DNA from: Myxococcales bacterium UBA5297
GTDB taxonomy: Bacteria; Myxococcota; Myxococcia; Myxococcales; UBA5297
Direction of reading: 5' to 3'
Length of the DNA: 16,865 nt
NCBI GenBank assembly: GCA_002408385.1
Contig: DHSB01000024.1
Span: forward strand, 100,201-117,065
Positions within the stretch are counted from its first letter, which is position 1. The number at the start of each line of letters is the position of its first letter. The notes below the pieces were generated by a model. The model made no database searches. It had not been told where the DNA came from and saw only the letters and a program-made list of their open reading frames with translations. The position numbers were made by a program, and so were the translations under genes. Below, in pieces: positions 14,401 through 16,865 of this stretch.

Positions 14401-16865
14401 GCTCGGCAAGCTCTTCGCCGGCTTCCTCGAGGAGGGGCTGAAGACCTATCGGCACCATTTCGACGGCGAGGCCCCAGGCATGCCGGCGCCGCAGGCGTTG
14501 CCCGAGGCGAAGGGGCAAGGGGGCTCGGTCGTCGTCACCGGAGCCTCCGTCGGCCTTCCCGGCCGGGCGCGGCGCATCTTCGAGGACGACAACTTCGAGC
14601 GCGTCCTGCGCGGCGACTGCCTCATCGAATCCATCGAGCCTCGGATGCGGGAACGGATGGCGGGCAAACAGGTCGTCCGCCTGGTGAAAGGCAGCGACGG
14701 CAGCGCGCGCTTCGACACCATCTCCGACACCGCCGAGGTCATCAAGCTGGCCGGATTGCCGGGCAGCCTCGATCTCGTCGAGGAGTTCGGCATCGACAAG
14801 CAGCGCGTCGAAGCCTTCGACGTGACCACGCAGCTCGCCGTGGCGGCCGCCCTCCTCGCGCTGCGCGACGCGGGAATCCCGCTGGTGCGCCGCTACCGCA
14901 AGACGACCAAGGGGAGCTGGCTGCCCGATCGCTGGACCCTTCCCGAATCGCTCGCCGACGAGACCGGCATCATCTTCGCCTCCGCCTTCCCCGGCTACGA
15001 CGCGCTCGTCGGCGAGGTCTCCCGTTTCCACGAGGATCGCGCCCGTCGCGAGCGCCTCGCCGAGCTCTCCGCGCTCCGCTCGGCGCTGCCCACGAACGAG
15101 GCTGCGGCTATCGATCGCCGGATCGCCGAGATCGAAGCCGAGATCGCGCGCTCGCCCTACCATTTCGACCGCAAGTTCCTCTGGCACGTGCTCTCGATGG
15201 GCCACGCCCAGGTCGGCGAGCTGCTCGGTGCACGCGGCCCGAACACGCAGGTGAACGCGGCCTGCGCCTCCACAGCCCAGGCCGTCGGCCTCGCCAGCGA
15301 TTGGATTCGCAGCGGACGCTGCCGGCGCGTGGTCGTCGTCTCCGCCGATGACGTGACCAGCGACAACCTGCTCGAGTGGATAGGCACCGGCTTCCTCGCC
15401 TCTGGTGCGGCGACGACCGAATCCGAGGTCTCGAAGGCCGCCCTTCCCTTCGACCGTCGCCGCCACGGCCTGATAGTGGGGATGGGCGCCTGCGGGCTGG
15501 TGCTCGAGGCCGAGGACGCGGTCCGGGAAAGAGGCATGAGCGGCATCGTCGAGCTGCTCGGGGTCGAGGTCTCGAACAGCGCCTTCCACGGCTCGCGCCT
15601 CGACGTGGACCACATCCCCGAGGTGATGGAGCGGCTGGTCGCAAAGGTCGAGCGCGAGCGCGGGCTGCGCCGCGACGAGATCGCCGGCCAGACCGTCTTC
15701 GTCTCGCACGAGACCTACACGCCGGCCCGCGGCGGCAGCGCCGCGGCCGAGATCCATTCGCTGCGCCAGGTCTTCGGCGCGCGAGCCTCACAGCTCGTCA
15801 TCGCCAACACCAAGGGCATGACCGGCCATCCGATGGGCGCCGGCGTCGAGGAGGCGATGACCGTCAAGATGCTCGAGAGCGGCATCATCCCGCCGGTGCC
15901 GAACCTCGAGGAGCCGGACCCGGATCTCGGCGATCTGCGCCTGTCCCTGGGCGGCCGCTATCCGGTCCGGTTCGGCTTGAGGCTCGCCGCAGGCTTCGGG
16001 TCACAGGTGGCGATCAGCCTGTTCCAGAAGGTCGAAGCGCCTCGCCGGGCAGATGAGGCGAGGTATCGGCGCTGGCTCGAGGAGCAGTCGGGGCGGCCCG
16101 GAGCGACGACAGAGATTGCGAAGCGCACCCTGCGCGTGCGCGACTACGGTCCACCCCAGCGGCCGGCCGCGAAGTCGACCTGGACCATGGGCACCGGTCC
16201 GACGATGCGCGCGGAGGTTGGCGTTGGGCGCAACGAAGCTTCGACTGACGGGCCGACCAAGGGAGAGAACAAGGGATGGAGCGTCGGAGCTCCAGCTCCG
16301 TCAGCCGTCGCTGAGACCCTTCGCGCTCATGGGGCGGCAGCCTCGCCGCTGATTGGCATCGATCGAGCGAATCGGACGCAGGGCAGGACGGCTGCGACAG
16401 CCCAGTCCGATACCTCGGCGATGGGCGGAGCGGGAGCTCCGCCGGTCCATCCTCCTCTCCCTTTGCCGTTGAGCGACCGGGACCCGCTGTCTTCCCCCTC
16501 GTCAAACGACGACGTCGCTGACCGGCTGCTCGCCATCGTCGCCGAGAAGACCGGCTATCCGCGCGAAATGCTCGAGCTCGACCTCGACCTGGAGGCGGAC
16601 CTCGGCATCGACACCGTCAAGCAGGCGGAGATCTTCTCCGAGCTCCGCGCGGCCTTCGACATTCCCCGCCGCGACGACTTCCGGCTGCGCGATTACCCCA
16701 CCCTCGCTCACCTCATCGAGCTGGTCAGCGCGACGTCGGGAGGGGCGCAGGGAGATGCGCCCGGCGCCGTTCCGGCAACCACGTCCGATGCCTCGGCGAT
16801 GGGCGGAGCTGGAGCTCCGCCGGTCCATCCTCCTCTCCCTTCGCCGTTGAGCGACCGGGACCCGC
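11492..16865 (+). CDS. PfaA-like type I polyketide/lipid synthase, KS-AT-KS-ACP, 3' end outside window
   Basis: One uninterrupted frame of at least 1791 codons runs off the window end. KS1 (about 12-475) condenses acyl chains: DAACASS with Cys222, HGTSTKVGD with His356, KSQIGHLKSAAG with His396. AT (about 605-905) has PGQGSQ (610-615), GHSLGEY with Ser699, and HAFH (801-804, His804), the pattern of malonyl-specific ATs. KS2 (about 1011-1507) is divergent: Cys1258 in NAACAST, His1406 in SHETYTPARGGS instead of HGTGT, and His1446 in KGMTGHPMG, plus a charged helical insertion near 1175-1215. A low-complexity linker (about 1530-1670) precedes an ACP-like domain (about 1673-1745) with LGIDTVKQAE, where Thr1708 replaces the usual phosphopantetheinylated Ser. 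A second linker copy ends the window. KS1 and the ACP resemble PUFA/secondary-lipid synthases (PfaA type); the product is unknown. GAGGAG (11479-11484) precedes the ATG. Ketoreductase or dehydratase domains, if any, lie beyond the window. Confidence 0.9.
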   Translation, partial: MQREELGLETAGKAIAVVGLAAILPDAHDAATFWENVKAGRDSIGEVPPERWDPRDYYDPDPSTPDKTYSKIGAFVRGFRFESTRFRIPPAVAAAMDVTQQWTLCCARDALADAGHPGAGKIDPERTAVVLGNALGGELHELTTFRVLLPKVWRELESLPELGALAESARRSLLECLTARVRAKLPPITEDAMPGELGNVIAGRVANALDLRGPNFTTDAACASSLAALDAAVGLLLQGRVDTVVTGGVDRTMAPTTFVKFSKIGALSADGSRPFDANANGFVMGEGAVALVLRRLADAERDGQRVYAVIRGVGASSDGKGKGITAPNPRGQLLAIQRAWQEAGLAPRTVGLIEAHGTSTKVGDATEAECLVKALGETGLPPRSVALGSVKSQIGHLKSAAGAAGLLKTVLALHHKVLPPTINVRQLNPAIDPERSPLFVNLAAQPWERPISSPRRAAVSSFGFGGTNYHVVLEEHLPELLTRGRVAAREATRFSVAPPSELSAGSNPRPSRAALYLGASSPAELKAKLARALAGAKSGVVPAPEAPRPADLAAPERLVIDFEDSSSLIAKAEKALEALAAEDPKVWRVLQARGVFRGSGPAPKVAFLFPGQGSQYLGMLRGLRDAHPVVRRTFEEADAAMEGKIPRRLSDYVFAEGEEADAALRDTQVCQPAMLTADIALMRLLSESGIEPDLVMGHSLGEYAALVACGAMPFADALLAVSARAKEMASVSIADNGKMASIFAPEEQVRQVLGEVGGYVVAANINSRKQTVIGGATRAVEEAVARFEKLGVRAVFLPVSHAFHTEIVAPASQPLRRVLERLRLQAPSIPIISNVTGELYPSTGGELRAQMLDLLARQIASPVQFVKGLETAWSLGARVFVEVGPKRVLASFVDDVLGDRGAVAVSTNQPKKGEFESFAEALCGLWASGLGRKGSMQTPTMPEAGAKLDSQAAAFTTRSSETPSEAGHLALGKLFAGFLEEGLKTYRHHFDGEAPGMPAPQALPEAKGQGGSVVVTGASVGLPGRARRIFEDDNFERVLRGDCLIESIEPRMRERMAGKQVVRLVKGSDGSARFDTISDTAEVIKLAGLPGSLDLVEEFGIDKQRVEAFDVTTQLAVAAALLALRDAGIPLVRRYRKTTKGSWLPDRWTLPESLADETGIIFASAFPGYDALVGEVSRFHEDRARRERLAELSALRSALPTNEAAAIDRRIAEIEAEIARSPYHFDRKFLWHVLSMGHAQVGELLGARGPNTQVNAACASTAQAVGLASDWIRSGRCRRVVVVSADDVTSDNLLEWIGTGFLASGAATTESEVSKAALPFDRRRHGLIVGMGACGLVLEAEDAVRERGMSGIVELLGVEVSNSAFHGSRLDVDHIPEVMERLVAKVERERGLRRDEIAGQTVFVSHETYTPARGGSAAAEIHSLRQVFGARASQLVIANTKGMTGHPMGAGVEEAMTVKMLESGIIPPVPNLEEPDPDLGDLRLSLGGRYPVRFGLRLAAGFGSQVAISLFQKVEAPRRADEARYRRWLEEQSGRPGATTEIAKRTLRVRDYGPPQRPAAKSTWTMGTGPTMRAEVGVGRNEASTDGPTKGENKGWSVGAPAPSAVAETLRAHGAAASPLIGIDRANRTQGRTAATAQSDTSAMGGAGAPPVHPPLPLPLSDRDPLSSPSSNDDVADRLLAIVAEKTGYPREMLELDLDLEADLGIDTVKQAEIFSELRAAFDIPRRDDFRLRDYPTLAHLIELVSATSGGAQGDAPGAVPATTSDASAMGGAGAPPVHPPLPSPLSDRDP
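16250..16300 (+). repeat. Dispersed palindromic repeat, copy B (inside the megasynthase linker)
   Basis: CGGGCCGAC (16250-16258), GGGATGGA (about 16273-16280) and the palindrome GTCGGAGCTCCAGCTCCGTC (16283-16302, arms CGGAGCT/AGCTCCG) occur in the same order as in the intergenic copy A near hypF. Here the element is translated in frame as part of a Gly/Ala/Pro-rich linker. The surrounding codons have a lower GC content at third positions than the catalytic domains, consistent with recruited non-coding DNA. Confidence 0.55.
16406..16487 (-). repeat. Dispersed repeat copy C / first 82-base linker repeat
   Basis: This 82-base unit precedes the ACP and is repeated at the window end with 79 of 82 bases identical. 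It contains GGCGGAGCGGGAGCTCCGCC (16424-16443) followed by GGTCCATCC, which is the reverse complement of the GGATGGA-plus-palindrome core of copies A and B. It is translated as SDTSAMGGAGAPPVHPPLPL and on to SDRDP. Confidence 0.75.
16784..16865 (-). repeat. Dispersed repeat copy D / second 82-base linker repeat
   Basis: This unit starts 378 bases (126 codons) after copy C and in the same reading phase, with only three base differences. Its palindrome GGCGGAGCTGGAGCTCCGCC (16802-16821) has perfect 9-bp arms. It ends the window, so the repeat may continue. The spacing suggests a linker-plus-ACP unit of about 126 codons duplicated in tandem. Confidence 0.8.

Noticed and set aside
13145..15757. 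870-codon open frame on the minus strand opposite the megasynthase
   Set aside because: Antisense shadow; the plus frame carries intact AT and KS2 motifs.
1..16865. CRISPR array, tRNA or rRNA genes, integrase or transposase genes
   Set aside because: No regularly spaced repeat-spacer pattern, no tRNA-like cloverleaf or rRNA sequence, and no recombinase motif was seen; the only repeats are the dispersed palindromic family and the linker duplication.

Overview
The window is GC-rich DNA with dense, mostly plus-strand genes. It holds a NAD-linked [NiFe] hydrogenase operon, a hydrogenase maturation gene, a large lipid/polyketide synthase gene cut off by the window end, and a chemoreceptor-like gene on the minus strand. 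High GC, a cytoplasmic Hox hydrogenase, a PUFA-synthase-like megasynthase and a chemotaxis-type receptor together suggest a Myxococcota/Deltaproteobacteria-like or similar environmental Gram-negative bacterium. This placement is inference; there is no rRNA or other marker gene in the window.

Region 1 (456-5578) is the operon hoxF-hoxU-hoxY-hoxH-hoxW, encoding a group 3d bidirectional NAD+-reducing hydrogenase. HoxF (with a fused NuoE/HoxE-like N-terminal domain) and HoxU form the NADH-oxidising diaphorase. HoxY and HoxH form the hydrogenase. HoxW is the protease that trims the HoxH C-terminus during nickel insertion; its gene overlaps hoxH by 4 bases. A GC-rich hairpin followed by a T-rich run lies between hoxY and hoxH.

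Region 2 (5579-8594) holds hypF, the carbamoyltransferase that starts cyanide-ligand synthesis for the [NiFe] site. Gaps of about 350 and 400 bases flank it, each carrying a copy or remnant of one dispersed palindromic repeat. No other hyp gene is present.

Region 3 (8595-11491) has a small SRPBCC/AHSA1 protein gene (+) convergent with a six-helix membrane chemoreceptor-like gene (-) whose 3' end is frameshifted. A 568-base gap then separates the chemoreceptor from the divergent megasynthase.

Region 4 (11492 to the end) is one uninterrupted reading frame of at least 1791 codons with the order KS-AT-KS-linker-ACP-linker. KS1 and AT look like PfaA-type lipid synthase modules with intact catalytic residues. 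KS2 is divergent but keeps a Cys-His-His triad. The ACP-like domain has Thr where the phosphopantetheine-bearing Ser is expected. The linkers around the ACP contain in-frame copies, in both orientations, of the repeat also found around hypF. The last 82 bases repeat the linker before the ACP (79 of 82 identical), so further ACP copies probably follow outside the window.
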